From Streptomyces sp. RKAG290 (GTDB taxonomy: Bacteria > Actinomycetota > Actinomycetes > Streptomycetales > Streptomycetaceae): a stretch of DNA of 64,000 nt. The stretch spans positions 7,811,894-7,875,893 of the forward strand of contig NZ_JAJOZC010000001.1 in assembly GCF_023701695.1 (NCBI RefSeq), in the 5' to 3' direction. Of this stretch, positions 26,774 through 36,156 are shown piece by piece; position 1 is the first letter of the stretch, and every line of letters starts with the position of its first letter. The notes under the pieces were generated by a model. It searched no databases. It was not told the DNA's origin and saw nothing but the letters and a program-made list of their open reading frames with translations. The translations under genes and the position numbers were made by a program.

Positions 26774-27886
26774 GTGCTGGCCCTGGATGAGACGACGGTC
26801 ACCGCACTTCGGGCCGCGCTGAAGAGCACCGCCGACGAGGTCGTCCAGGCGATCATCGACGAGGTCCCTCCCTACGCCAATGCCCTTTCGGGCCGCATGG
26901 GCGCCACCATCCGCCGAGCCGTCCGCACCGCTCTGGGGCACTACCTGGACCTCGCGAGCGGGAACGCCACAGGCGGCGACGCCGGTGACGCGGCCTACGA
27001 GCTGGGCCGCGGCGAGGTGCGCGACGGCCGTTCGATGGACGCCCTGCTCAGCGCCTACCGCGTCGGCGCCCGCGTGGCCTGGCGGTGGCTGGCAGCGGGT
27101 GCGGTACCCGCAGGTCTGCCCGCCGTCGAGGTCGCCAAGTTCGCCGAACTGACCTTCGCCTACATCGACGAGCTCTCGGCCGCGAGCGCCGCGGGCCACG
27201 CCGACGAACTGGCCGCCCGGGGCAGGGCCCACGAGCGCCACCTGGAACTCCTGGCCCGTGACCTCCTCGCCGGCGCGAGCCCGGACGTGCTGCTTGCCTC
27301 TGTCCAGCGGGCCGGGTGGCAGCCTCCGGTTTCGCTGACCGCGGTCCTGCTGCCCGCCGCCCAGGCCCGGCCTGCCTACCGGGCGCTCGACCCGAGCACC
27401 CTCGTCCTCGACGATCTCCCGGACGCGACCGGTGTGCTGCTCGTCCCTGATGCCGACCGATCACATCTCTTGCGGCAGCTGACCGACCGCACCGCCGTGG
27501 TCGGCCCGGCCCGGCCGTGGACCCGTGCGTCCGCCTCGTACGCACGAGCCGTACGGGCGCGCTCCCTCTCCTCTGATTTTCGGGACACCGAGGACCACCT
27601 GCCCGAGCTGGTGTTGAGTGCCGACGTGGAGGCCTTCGCAGACCTGCGTGCCCGAGCTCTCGCACCGTTGCGGACCCTGCCCGTCGCGACCGCACGGCGG
27701 CTGGAGGAGACGTTGCGGGCGTGGCTGCTGCACCAGGGCAGGCGGGACGAGGTGGCGGCGGCGTTGTTCGTCCATCCCCAGACAGTCCGGTACCGGATGT
27801 CGCAACTGCGGGAGCTGTTTCCGGATCTCGCATCGCCACACCGGGTGCTTGAACTGACGCTGGCGGTCGGTCTTGGGGTCAGGTGA
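26774..27886 (+). CDS. PucR-family transcriptional regulator
   Basis: About 370 residues. The N-terminal RsbT-co-antagonist-like helical region is followed by the C-terminal PucR helix-turn-helix: LEETLRAWLLHQGRRDEVAAALFVHPQTVRYRMSQLRELF. GTG at 26774 is chosen because CGGAGG lies at 26762-26767; a TTG at 26726 would add 16 residues. It is divergent from the desaturase/reductase operon and so is its most likely regulator. Confidence 0.85.
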   Translation: MLALDETTVTALRAALKSTADEVVQAIIDEVPPYANALSGRMGATIRRAVRTALGHYLDLASGNATGGDAGDAAYELGRGEVRDGRSMDALLSAYRVGARVAWRWLAAGAVPAGLPAVEVAKFAELTFAYIDELSAASAAGHADELAARGRAHERHLELLARDLLAGASPDVLLASVQRAGWQPPVSLTAVLLPAAQARPAYRALDPSTLVLDDLPDATGVLLVPDADRSHLLRQLTDRTAVVGPARPWTRASASYARAVRARSLSSDFRDTEDHLPELVLSADVEAFADLRARALAPLRTLPVATARRLEETLRAWLLHQGRRDEVAAALFVHPQTVRYRMSQLRELFPDLASPHRVLELTLAVGLGVR

Positions 27887-27990
27887 CGTGTACGTCGACC
27901 GCCCACGAGCGCGTCCGCGAGCGGTCCAGGAACGGTGCCCCGGGAGGGATGATGGGGATGGAAAGACGGAACATGAGGTCAGGAGTTTCC

Positions 27991-28329
27991 ATGGCGAAGC
28001 GGGTTCACCGACCCCGAGAGGACGCGGAGTTCAACTTCATCCTCGGGATGAGCGGAGTTCCGGTCCTCGCATACTTCACCGGGACGTGGCCCAAGGCAGT
28101 CGAGCCCTGCCGGGTGATGGACCTCGTCGTGGGTGGCATAGCCGACGAATACACGGGCCGCCTGACGGCCGTCCGCACCGACATCACGCGTTGTCCGGCC
28201 GCAACCGAGCGGTACGGCATCACCGGAGCCCCGTCCTACGTCCTGCTGAAGGAGGGAGAGGCGGTGGCGCACGGCACGGGGCCTATGACCATCGCCGAGG
28301 TACGGAATTTCCTGGACGGCCACCTCTGA
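27991..28329 (+). CDS. Thioredoxin-fold protein without the CXXC motif
   Basis: 112 residues. The fold is recognisable from VLAYFTGTW, the central strand RLTAVRTDI and the cis-proline loop YGITGAPSYVLLKEGE. At the active site the normal WCGPC is replaced by W33-PKAVEP-C40: the first cysteine is missing and three residues are inserted. It therefore cannot form the usual disulfide and may act as a binding, monothiol or chaperone-like protein. ATG at 27991 has AGGAG just upstream. The gene follows the PucR gene by about 100 bases. Confidence 0.8.
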   Translation: MAKRVHRPREDAEFNFILGMSGVPVLAYFTGTWPKAVEPCRVMDLVVGGIADEYTGRLTAVRTDITRCPAATERYGITGAPSYVLLKEGEAVAHGTGPMTIAEVRNFLDGHL

Positions 28330-28567
28330 GCGGCCGCTGCGGCCGTGGCCGCGACGCCCGTCACGTCTCGTCTGTGGTTGTTGCTTCGAAGACTGCGGCC
28401 GCTGCGCCGCCGGCCTCCAGGTTAAGCTCACCGACATCTGACTAAATCGCGCTCGACTTCTGATCCTGGGCAACACGGACGGGTCAGAACCCGCCTCAGT
28501 GAGTCGAAGCCCGGTAGCTCTCATCAAGGCAACTCTGTTGGCACAGAGATCGAAGGCGCCGGACCGC

Positions 28568-28936
28568 TCATGGCTTGCTACGTGAGTGCAGGGCGAGTGC
28601 GCCCACCACCGCGAGCGCACTCGATCCGACCAGCGTGAGCGTGCCTCGGGCGCTGATCACGCGGTAGGGGCCGACGGCCAGTACGGAGCGCCGTGCCTGG
28701 ATGGACAGCGCACTTGCGGTGCTCTGAATGGACCCCAGTGATACCAGGGACATGGCGGAACCAATCGAGCCGATGGACATCGAGGAGCCGATGGACCCGA
28801 TGGATAGTGCGCTGCCGACCGAGCCGATGGACAGAACGGATCCCACGGATCCGATGGACAGGAATGAGTCCTTCGACCACAAGGAAAGCGAGGAACCCCC
28901 GACCGGGCGGGACGAAGTATTTACCATGTGCGCCAT
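28568..28936 (-). CDS. Small SIGS-repeat membrane protein of unknown function
   Basis: 122 residues. The middle is a run of about six nine-residue repeats of the type LSIGSVGSV / LSIGSIGSS (about residues 25-75), ending in MSLVSLGSI. A C-terminal hydrophobic segment TLTLVGSSALAVVGALAL could span the membrane, followed by a short basic tail. The regular S-I-G-S spacing suggests a beta-helical or self-assembling element. ATG at 28936 is a guess; no strong ribosome binding site is visible. The underlying DNA is a degenerate 27-base repeat. Confidence 0.6.
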   Translation of the reverse strand: MAHMVNTSSRPVGGSSLSLWSKDSFLSIGSVGSVLSIGSVGSALSIGSIGSSMSIGSIGSAMSLVSLGSIQSTASALSIQARRSVLAVGPYRVISARGTLTLVGSSALAVVGALALHSRSKP

Positions 28937-29258
28937 TATCTCGCGAGAGCAGCAAATTCGGCATAGCGGCGACGAGGGTCTCGCCGGTTTCTCGCTGGTG
29001 ACAGCAGCGTGCTGATTCCAGGACAGCAAGCCTCCCGCACGAGGCGGAACGGCACGCCAACGTCGTCCTTTGGTGGCACCCATTGTGCTCCGGCACAGGA
29101 TTGAAGTACCCAGAAGCATCCTCAGCTCGCTCCTGCATGCTTCCGCAGACTCGAGACCCCTGTCTCAGTCTGACCGAAGGAACGAGCCGGCACCTGGACA
29201 GTAAAGTGCCGACCCGTATCCCACGTCCCTTGCAGCGGGTTCTTGTCGCAGTGGTTGC

Positions 29259-29627
29259 TCAGCGGTCGGAGTAGCTGAAGTCGCCCATGGTCCAGGCGCT
29301 GACGTCGGCGATCGCGACGCGGTACATCCCGCCCGTCTCGGGGATCCCGACGGTGCCTTGCAGGATCCGGGCGACGTGGAAGTGCAGGTGGGTGGGTCCG
29401 TCCTTCTTCGCGGGGGAGTCGAAGACGGCGGAGAACCCGCCCAGGCGGGCGGAGTCTCTCAGCACGTCCGACACCCTCTGTCTCCACACTGCTTCGGGAG
29501 CCAGTCGGCCGGTGATGACAGCACCACCGGTGACCACGGTCAAGGACATCTGGTTGCTCTGCTCGGACTCCACCACGGCGGCGACGTCAACGAGGAGCTC
29601 GTCAGGCTTGGACATGGGGCACATCAT
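29259..29627 (-). CDS. Hypothetical protein (possibly GvpU-like)
   Basis: About 122 residues. After MSKPDELLVDVAAVVES it has strands SLTVVTGGAVITGRLA and a HLHFHVARILQGTVG strand, ending DVSAWTMGDFSYSD. The pattern of a short helical start and a GGAVI-G strand resembles gas-vesicle accessory protein GvpU, but no other gas-vesicle gene is present, so this is weak. The start at 29627 is supported by its ATGA overlap with the stop of the upstream small membrane protein frame. Confidence 0.55.
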   Translation of the reverse strand: MMCPMSKPDELLVDVAAVVESEQSNQMSLTVVTGGAVITGRLAPEAVWRQRVSDVLRDSARLGGFSAVFDSPAKKDGPTHLHFHVARILQGTVGIPETGGMYRVAIADVSAWTMGDFSYSDR

Positions 29628-29968
29628 ATTGCTGACCACCCGGTTCTTGACAGGTGATGAGAGTGGGCACGAAAGCCCGCTCGCGGACAGGGTCGGCCGA
29701 CCCTGCAGCAGCCGCCGATGACGACAGCGATTTTCAAGAGGCGCCGTTGCCCTGACGGGTACCACCCGCGAGGCTGGCCCACCAACATCACGCCGAGACC
29801 GACCACCAGTGCCAGGCTGCCGGTCAGGGTGGCCCATGCCCGGGTGCCGGGGTTGCTGATGACCAGGAAGATGGCCTGCCAGCACAGCGCGAAGGCACCC
29901 ACCAACTGTCCCCAGCCATAGAGGTGCATTCCAGAAGGACACTCGCATCCACGATTACGGAACGTCAC
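29624..29968 (-). CDS. Small hypothetical membrane protein
   Basis: Up to 114 residues with two or three hydrophobic segments: GQLVGAFALCWQAIFLVI, TLTGSLALVVGLGVMLVG and LLKIAVVIGGCC. A start at the internal MHLYGWG (29928) is also possible. The stop overlaps the ATG at 29627, suggesting coupling to the downstream protein. The C-terminal 30 residues look less protein-like. Confidence 0.4.
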   Translation of the reverse strand: MTFRNRGCECPSGMHLYGWGQLVGAFALCWQAIFLVISNPGTRAWATLTGSLALVVGLGVMLVGQPRGWYPSGQRRLLKIAVVIGGCCRVGRPCPRAGFRAHSHHLSRTGWSAI

Positions 29969-30085
29969 AACCGCGTGATTGCCGGAACGCCGTGCTCGCT
30001 TCTCTGTATTGGCGCCACCGTGCCTATCTGCGCGTCCACGCGCTGCTGGAAATCATTGCACTCACACGGCAGCAAGCGCTGAAGT

Positions 30086-30860
30086 TCAGACGCCGCTCCA
30101 GGCGTCGAAGAATGCTTTGCGTCCCGTTGGGTCGTCGAACCTGCGGTCCGCGTGCAGGACGCGCCAGGCGGTGAGTTCGAGGTCGCGGAGCCATAGCTCC
30201 CCGATGACCTGAGTTTTGAGGTCGGGGAAGTGGTCGGACTCGGCGAGAGCCTGACCGATTACCTCCGCGGCTGCGACGCGCTGGGGCGGGGTCATCTCGT
30301 CGACGGCGGACAGGATCTGTCGGGCCAGCACGACTCCCTCTCCCGCCAGAGAACGCAGCACCGCATTCTTGATGTTAGCGGGCAGCAGGTATGCGGTGCC
30401 CGAAGACCGCCACAGCTCCGACCAGAAGCGTTCTCCCGCTTTGGTGGGGGAAGGCAGCGCGGCCAGCAGCCCCAGGAGATGACCGGTGGCCGCGTACCCG
30501 TCGGAGTGGGCAGCGGCGACGACGGCGATGCCGGCGACGCCCTGTACATCGAGATCGCCGGCTCCCCGCTGCGGAGGCAGACCCAGTTGGTGTTCCAACT
30601 GGCCGACGAGGGGATCGGAAAGGTGGGGGTGGAACTGAGGAAGCATCGGCAATCCTTGCGCCCAGGGGAGCGGAGATGCCCGCTCGGAAGCTCTGAGCGT
30701 TCCCATGGGCAGCTGATCTATGCCGCTTCGCGCCCAGTGGGCGGCAGCCACGACCGGCCCGAGGCCACACGGCGTCGCAGGGCTCCAATTCCGCCGACGT
30801 TTCCCTGACTGTTTCGAGTCCGACCTTGCTGAAATCTGTCCAGGTGAGATCTTTTAGCAT
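30086..30860 (-). CDS. Hypothetical protein, probable frame break near the start
   Basis: The main part (about 210 residues) reads VVAAAHWARSGIDQLPMG, then MLPQFHPHLSDPLVGQLEHQLGL and helical text such as VLRSLAGEGVVLARQILSAVDEM. An N-terminal start at 30860 (MLKDLTWTDFSKVG) lies in another frame; a single indel near 30755-30775 would join them. No known family is recognised. The gene is divergent from the hemolysin III gene with only six bases between the two start codons, so the starts, or leaderless transcription, need care. Confidence 0.5.
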
Positions 30861-30866
30861 GACTGC

Positions 30867-31696
30867 ATGATCACCGGTGATGCCCAGGAGTCCGGGGAGG
30901 GACGAGAAGCCGTGCCGCACGATGCCTCTGAACCCGAATACACGTACGCCGCCGCACCGCGCGGAGAACAGCGTGCGGAGAGGCTGCCTGATGGATCACA
31001 GGGGGACGAGGCAGGGAAGGACGCGCGCTCTGTCACCGCCCTGGTGGAGCAGGCGGCCGGCCTGGTCGAACCGATCAAGCCGAGGCTGCGTGGCTGGCTC
31101 CATGCAGGAATGGTCCCTGCCTCACTGATCGCAGGCATCGTGCTCATCTGCCTGGCCGGCACCTCGCAGGCTGCCGTGGCTTGCACCGTGTACTCGGTCA
31201 CCGCCTGGCTGCTGTTCGCAACGAGCGCCGTCTACCACCGTGGCACCTGGGGGCGGCGCGGAGAGGCGGTCCTGCGACGGCTCGACCACGCCAACATCTT
31301 CCTGATCATCGCAGGCACCTGCACGCCCCTTGCGGTGGCCCTTCTCCCCACGGACCAGCGGCCCGTGCTGCTGTGGATCGTATGGGCTGGGGCACTGGCC
31401 GGCATCGCCTTCCGGGTCCTTTGGGTGGGAGCTCCGCGCTGGCTGTACACCCCGTGTTACCTCGCCCTGGGTGGGCGCCGGTGCGCTATCTGCCCGACTT
31501 CCTGCACAACGGCGGAGTCGCCCTCCTCACCCTGGTGGTGGCGGGCGGTCTCCTCTACAGCGCGGGCGCGGTTGTCTACGGCCTGCAGCGCCCCGACCCC
31601 TCACCGCGGTGGTTCGGCTTCCACGAGGTGTTCCACGCACTGACCGTGGCAGCCTTCACGGCGCACTACATCGCCATCTCCCTGGCCGTCTACTGA
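30867..31696 (+). CDS. Hemolysin III / PAQR-family membrane protein, one frame break
   Basis: About 277 residues with seven hydrophobic segments. Family motifs include TSAVYHRGTW with the conserved histidine, LDHANIFLIIAGTCTP and, at the C-terminus, FHEVFHALTVAAFTAHY. The last 75 residues are in another frame; one missing G at about 31469-31472 (LALGWAPVRYLPD after repair) explains it. ATG at 30867 is possible, but GTG at 30912 has a better-placed GGGAGGG. The family is linked to membrane homeostasis and metal-dependent hydrolase-like activity; the precise role is unknown. Confidence 0.8.
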
Positions 31697-31773
31697 CCAG
31701 CGACAACGTTCCGCCGCCGCTGGTCACGCCCCACACGGACCCCGCAGACACGGGGGAGTGAGAGCCCTCGGAA

Positions 31774-32803
31774 TCATCGTGCGCAAGCGGTCCCCTCTAC
31801 AGGCGAAGAGGCGGAGGCGTCGTGGAGGTCGGCGCCGGTGTCTGCGTCCCGATGGGAGTGGCCGATCCCGTGCCAGTCCAGGCACATGACGGTCGCGTCG
31901 TCCTGCAAGGAACCGTGGTTGCCATCGGCTACCGCGGCGATGAGGGTGCGGGCGGCCTTGCGGGGATGCAGCGCGCGGGTGCGGACGATCAGGTCCGGCC
32001 GATCAAGGCTGTGGGCGTTGCGTTCCAGCACGCCGTCGGTCAGCATCACCAGCCGGTCGCCCGGCCACAGGTCCAGTGGCTGGACGCGGTAACCCTGCGG
32101 TGTGTGAAAACCGGACCCGAAGCCGAACGGCATATCGATCTCCGGAGCGATCTCCTGCACCTCTCCGTCCCGCATCCTCAGCGGCCAGGGGCGCCCGGCA
32201 TTGAGAAACTCGATTGTGCCGTCGAGCAGGTTGATGCGCAGGAGCTGACCGGTCACGTAGCCCTGGCGACCGTGCTCGCGCACGGCCTGATCAGCCTGAC
32301 GGCCCTGTTCGGCGAGGCCGGCAACAGCGCGCCGTGCCCGGCGCAGCGCACCCACCAGGAGAGTTGCGAGCAGCGCGGCATCGACATCGTGGCCCATGGC
32401 ATCGGTGACGGAGAGCTGGACCGTGTCCCGGTCGACCACGTAATCGAAGGTGTCACCTCCGACGTGGTCGGCCGGCTCCAGCGCCCCGGCCAACGCGAAC
32501 TGGGCCGCCTCATACGCCAGCGATGCCGGGAGCAGCCTGTGCTGGATCTCCGCGGCCGGGCTCAGCGGGGCGGTGCCGGCGGCCCCACTGGTACACGTCG
32601 GTGAAGGACCGGTTCGCGATGATGATGTACGCCAGGGCGTGCGCAGTCTCGCTGACTTCTTGCATCACCTCCGCGTCCGGCGCCGCGGGCAAGAACAGTT
32701 CCAGGAGTCCGATGGCGTCCTCACGGTTGGTGCGACTCCACGGGAGCTGCGGCCTCCGCCGCCGCCAGTGCCCCCGCCAGGGGCATTGCCCTGCCCCGAC
32801 CAC
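31774..32803 (-). pseudogene. SpoIIE-type PP2C phosphatase, N-terminally truncated, one frame break
   Basis: The PP2C catalytic domain is well preserved: HVGGDTFDYVVDRD, TDAMGHDVDAALLATL, MLTDGVLER and LQDDATVMC. Upstream, in another frame, is the typical linker SETAHALAYIIIANRSFTDVYQWG, joined by restoring one G near 32584-32588. The sensor domain expected before it is absent: the frame begins about 50 residues before the linker and no GAF or PAS domain is found. It is either a shortened phosphatase or a 5' truncated pseudogene. It is not in the Rsb operon. Confidence 0.65.
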
Positions 32804-33717
32804 CCCCGCTGCCGGGCAGTCGACTGGTCGGCCTGCCTTGTTCGGCAGGCCCCCATACGGCCGCGCTGACGCCTCGCTCTTTTCCGCCCGCTCACGCTCA
32901 GGGCCCCCTGCGAGCGGGGGAGGGCGGCATTACGACCCGGTGCCGGTCCTCTGTCACTTCATCATGAAACACCCGAAAGTACACCGAGGTTCACGCCGAC
33001 TCATGGTCGTAGACGCTGTCCGTGCGGCATGTCCCGGACGACGCTGCCCTCGGAGCCCTACTTGACGGAGTTGGGCAAGGTGCCCGGCCCAGGTCGCCTA
33101 CTGTGCCGAGATGCGGGACCGGCCCGCCCAGGACCTTGAACACCGGATGACAGCACGCACGCTCCGTTCCACCGCCCGGCGCGTCCAGTCCCTGCAGGCC
33201 GAGGCCAAAGACCTTGAGAAAGAGATCCTCACCCTGATCCGGAAGGTCGCCCCAGAACTCCTTGGTCTGCTCTGGTCAGTCGGCGTTCCTGCGAGTGGCC
33301 GTGTCGGGTCAGGCGTCCTGCCGCATCCGGCACTGGGTGCAGGTAAGCCTCATGACGAGCGGTAGCCACCGGTCCGCCTGCGAAGAAGCCCATCGGCGGG
33401 AAGCCGTTCGACTCGTAGTAGCGGACGGCGCGGGCGTTGTCGCCGCGGTCCGCCACGAGCGGCCCCCGACAGATCCTCCCTCTGATGAAACTGCCCAAAG
33501 CCTCACGCGCCAGCCAGATCCCGCTGGCAGCTGACCGTTGTCACTGAAGGCAGTCGCTCGGCCGATGAGCTCAGTCCGCTCGATTCCGCACGCGAGGCAG
33601 CGGAGCGTCGGGCCGATGAGTCTGCCGGTTGCCTGCAGTCTTCCTTATGACGTTTCCGTCCCTCTGCAGATCAGGAAATGCAGGTCCCGGTGTCATGGAG
33701 GAGAGAAGGAGACCAGG
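32804..33717. other. Gene-poor region with IS110 and possible acetyltransferase remnants
   Basis: Besides the IS110 remnant listed separately, the minus strand at about 33310-33450 reads ADRGDNARAVRYYESNGF, like the C-terminus of a GNAT acetyltransferase, but without its fold core. The rest shows nothing clear. Confidence 0.45.
33045..33275 (+). pseudogene. IS110-family transposase remnant
   Basis: Text reads RTLRSTARRVQSLQAEAKDLEKEILTLIRKVAPELL, matching the middle coiled-coil region that joins the RuvC-like and C-terminal domains of IS110 transposases. No catalytic DEDD motif is present on the left, and the right part ends in a short unrelated frame. Only about 75 codons remain. Confidence 0.65.
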
Positions 33718-34299
33718 ATGAACCCGATTCGGCTGTACATGTCGATGTCGCTCGACGGCTATATCGCCGGCCCGGACGATCGGCCAGGGCAGGAGCTCGG
33801 ACGTGGCGGTGGTCGGCTCTTCAATTGGCTCGACGACCGGAAGTCCGACGGTCCGAGTGGCCAGGTCTTCCGTGAAGCGATGGCAACCGGCGCGGTGATC
33901 TCCGGGCGTCGGACTTTCGAACTCGCCGGGCGCCGGCAGGGCGACCACCACTCCGGTGTGCCGGTCTTTGTCCTCACCCACCAGGTGGATGACGGGGACA
34001 CGCCACCCGGCCACACGCGCTTCGTTACCGATGTCGAAGACTGCGCCCGGCAGGCTCGCGCAGCCGCAGATGAGCGGCCGGTCATGGTCCATGGGGCCGG
34101 GGCGGCCCAAGCGCTTCTCCGGTCCGGACAGGTGGACGAGATGGAGATCCACCTGATTCCCGTCCTCCTCGGGGACGGCCGACGGCTGTTCGACCACCTG
34201 GGTAGCGAGCACATCGAACTCGACCTCGTCCGACGGCTCGAGGATCGAGACGTCACACACCTCCGATACCGGGTGCGCCGCCCGGAGGAGGTCGCGTGA
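33718..34299 (+). CDS. Dihydrofolate reductase / RibD C-terminal domain protein
   Basis: 193 residues. It starts IRLYMSMSLDGYIAGPDD, as in RibD-C/DHFR-like proteins, and continues GAVISGRRTFE, MVHGAGAAQALLRSG and IHLIPVLLGDGRRLFDHLG. ATG at 33718 has AGGAGA just upstream. The fold binds NADPH and reduces pterin-like or other substrates; many Streptomyces paralogs are uncharacterised. Its stop overlaps the start of the VOC protein gene (GTGA), so the two are a coupled pair. Confidence 0.88.
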   Translation: MNPIRLYMSMSLDGYIAGPDDRPGQELGRGGGRLFNWLDDRKSDGPSGQVFREAMATGAVISGRRTFELAGRRQGDHHSGVPVFVLTHQVDDGDTPPGHTRFVTDVEDCARQARAAADERPVMVHGAGAAQALLRSGQVDEMEIHLIPVLLGDGRRLFDHLGSEHIELDLVRRLEDRDVTHLRYRVRRPEEVA

Positions 34300-34709
34300 A
34301 GACGCTGTTCGTCTCCTACCGCATCAGCGACCTGGACCGCTCGCTCGGCTTCTACGCCGCCTTGGGCTACGCCGAACTGGGCAGGGTCGAGGTCGGCGAA
34401 GGGGCTCGCCTCGTGATCCTCAAATTCCCCGGCGAACCGGCGGCCTCGCTCGAACTTGTCCACCGCCCCGGCGACGGACCGGTCGAGGTGGGCGACGGTT
34501 TCGATCACCTCGCGATCCAGGTGGAAACGCTCGCCACGACCCTGGAGAGGCTGACCGAGGCCGGTCTGGCGCCCGGACCTCTCCAGTGCCCGGGCGGCCC
34601 TCACGGCCCGAAGACGTCATGGCTCACGGACCCGGACGGCTACCGGATCGAGTTGGTGGAGTGGCCGTCCGGACATCCCGACGGCATCACCGCAGGAGAC
34701 TTCGCCTGA
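34296..34709 (+). CDS. Glyoxalase/VOC-superfamily protein
   Basis: 137 residues with the two beta-alpha-beta-beta-beta modules of the VOC fold: YRISDLDRSLGFYAALGY, LVILKFPGEPAASLELV, FDHLAIQVETLATTLERL and SWLTDPDGYRIELVEW. The metal ligands are plausible (His in FDHLAIQV, Glu in RIELVEW). Possible roles are glyoxalase, dioxygenase or drug binding. The GTG start overlaps the previous gene. Confidence 0.85.
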   Translation: MKTLFVSYRISDLDRSLGFYAALGYAELGRVEVGEGARLVILKFPGEPAASLELVHRPGDGPVEVGDGFDHLAIQVETLATTLERLTEAGLAPGPLQCPGGPHGPKTSWLTDPDGYRIELVEWPSGHPDGITAGDFA

Positions 34710-35100
34710 GGCGGACACGATCTGTGGACCCGAAGCTCCCACATACGCGACCGGACACCCCACCGCATCCACAGGGCTGGCGATAGCTTCCGACCGGCCG
34801 CTGATGATGACGCGAGTCTCGCGAGGCCCCCTTCGCCCAAGTGATCACAGAGCGTGCGAGCCCACTCAACGGGAGACGGCCGCGGGTGGGATCTGGGATC
34901 TGCCTCAAGGCCCATGCCGAGGAGGATCTGAGTGCCACAACTGCTCTTCTCAGTAGCGGAGTTGCAGCGCGAGCTGAGTGGGAATCGTGAAGAGTCCGCG
35001 CATGCCTCCTGGAATCCGGTCACGGGAGCGGAACACTCGAAGGATTGCTCGGCGCTTCCGAACAAGTCGGGAGTCGTCCCACGCGACGGGAGACTGATCA
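34710..35100. other. Intergenic region before the endoglycosidase gene
   Basis: About 390 bases. A GTG at 34932 with a strong GGAGG opens a frame that reads MPQLLFSVAELQRELS and runs into the next gene; it may be a leader peptide or chance. No clear terminator or operator. Confidence 0.35.
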
Positions 35101-36021
35101 ATGATGCTCACCCAAGCGCGGCGCAGAGTGCGGACGGCCGCACTCGCGCTTTCGGCCATCGTGGCTCTCGCCCTCGGCGCGCATGCCGCGACCGGCGCGG
35201 TTGCCGCCCCTGCCCCGGCGAAGCAGGGGCCGACCTCAGTGGCGTACGTCGAGGTGAACAACAACAGCATGCTGAATGTCGATAAGTACACCCTTGCCAA
35301 CGGTGGTGGCAACGTCTTCGACGTTGCCGTGATCTTTGCGGCGAACATCAACTACGACTCGGGCACGAAGGCGGCGTACCTGTCCTTCAATGAGAACGTC
35401 CAGCGCGTCCTTGACGACGCCGCCACGCAGATACGACCTCTGCAGCAGAAGGGCATCAAGGTCGTCCTCTCCGTCCTGGGAAACCACCAGGGCGCGGGTT
35501 TCGCCAACTTCCCGTCCCAGCAGGAGGCTTCGGTGTTCGCGAAGCAACTGTCGGACACAGTGGCCAAGTACGGTCTCGACGGCATCGACTTCGATGACGA
35601 GTACGCCGAATACGGCAACAACGGCACTGGTCAGCCCAACGACAGCTCGTTCGTGCACCTGGTGACGGCGCTGCGCCTGAACATGCCGGACAAGATCATC
35701 AGCCTCTACAACATCGGCCCGGCCGCGTCGCGCCTCTCCTACGGAGGTGTCGACATCTCGACGACGTTCGACTATGCATGGAACCCGTACTACGGCTCCT
35801 GGCAGGTCCCCGGCATCGCACTGCCCAAGTCAAAGCTGTCGCCGGCGGCCGTCGAAATCGGCCGGACCTCGCAGAGCACCGTCGCCGACTTCGCCCGACG
35901 CACCGTCAGTGAGGGCTACGGGGTATATCTGACGTACAACCTCGACGGTGCCGACCGCAGCGCCGACGTCTCGGCCTTCACCCGAGAGTTGTACGGCAGC
36001 GATGCCGTCTTCACCCCGTAG
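35101..36021 (+). CDS. Endo-beta-N-acetylglucosaminidase H (endoglycosidase H, GH18)
   Basis: 306 residues. The protein is almost the same as Streptomyces plicatus Endo H along its whole length. A signal peptide (RRRVRTAALALSAIVALALGAHAA, then a short pro-region) leads to the mature protein near AKQGPTSVAYVEVNNNSM. The GH18 catalytic motif DGIDFDDE is intact, with the D165-x-E167 pair. It is secreted and cuts the chitobiose core of high-mannose N-glycans, leaving one GlcNAc on the protein. ATG 35101 or, more like the family, ATG 35104; GGGAGA lies upstream. It fits with the GH92 mannosidase at 54.7 kb. Confidence 0.95.
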   Translation: MMLTQARRRVRTAALALSAIVALALGAHAATGAVAAPAPAKQGPTSVAYVEVNNNSMLNVDKYTLANGGGNVFDVAVIFAANINYDSGTKAAYLSFNENVQRVLDDAATQIRPLQQKGIKVVLSVLGNHQGAGFANFPSQQEASVFAKQLSDTVAKYGLDGIDFDDEYAEYGNNGTGQPNDSSFVHLVTALRLNMPDKIISLYNIGPAASRLSYGGVDISTTFDYAWNPYYGSWQVPGIALPKSKLSPAAVEIGRTSQSTVADFARRTVSEGYGVYLTYNLDGADRSADVSAFTRELYGSDAVFTP

Positions 36022-36031
36022 GGCGGGCTCG

Positions 36032-36048
36032 CGCCGCCGTGGGCGGCG
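36032..36048 (+). terminator. Short terminator-like hairpin after the endoglycosidase gene
   Basis: CGCCGCC and GGCGGCG with a three-base loop (36032-36048), eleven bases after the stop codon. The stem is short and GC-only, so confidence is modest. Confidence 0.4.
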
Positions 36049-36156
36049 GTCCCTTCGCGAGTCCGAAGGATGAACCGATGGCGCGGCGTATGTACGCCGC
36101 TAGCGCGCCGGTGATCGACGGCATCCAGAAGGACGTGCACTGAGCGTCCTCCAACC

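Noticed and set aside
28728..29015. Plus-strand frame rich in EPMD repeats
   Set aside because: It is the reverse reading of the SIGS-repeat DNA; the minus strand has the terminal membrane helix. Strand choice is still not certain.
29259..29968. Gas vesicle gene cluster
   Set aside because: Only a weak GvpU-like pattern; no GvpA, F, G, J, K, L or S gene is present.
33310..33498. GNAT acetyltransferase gene
   Set aside because: Only the C-terminal NARAVRYYESNGF motif is seen; the acetyl-CoA site is missing, so it is noted only as a possible remnant.
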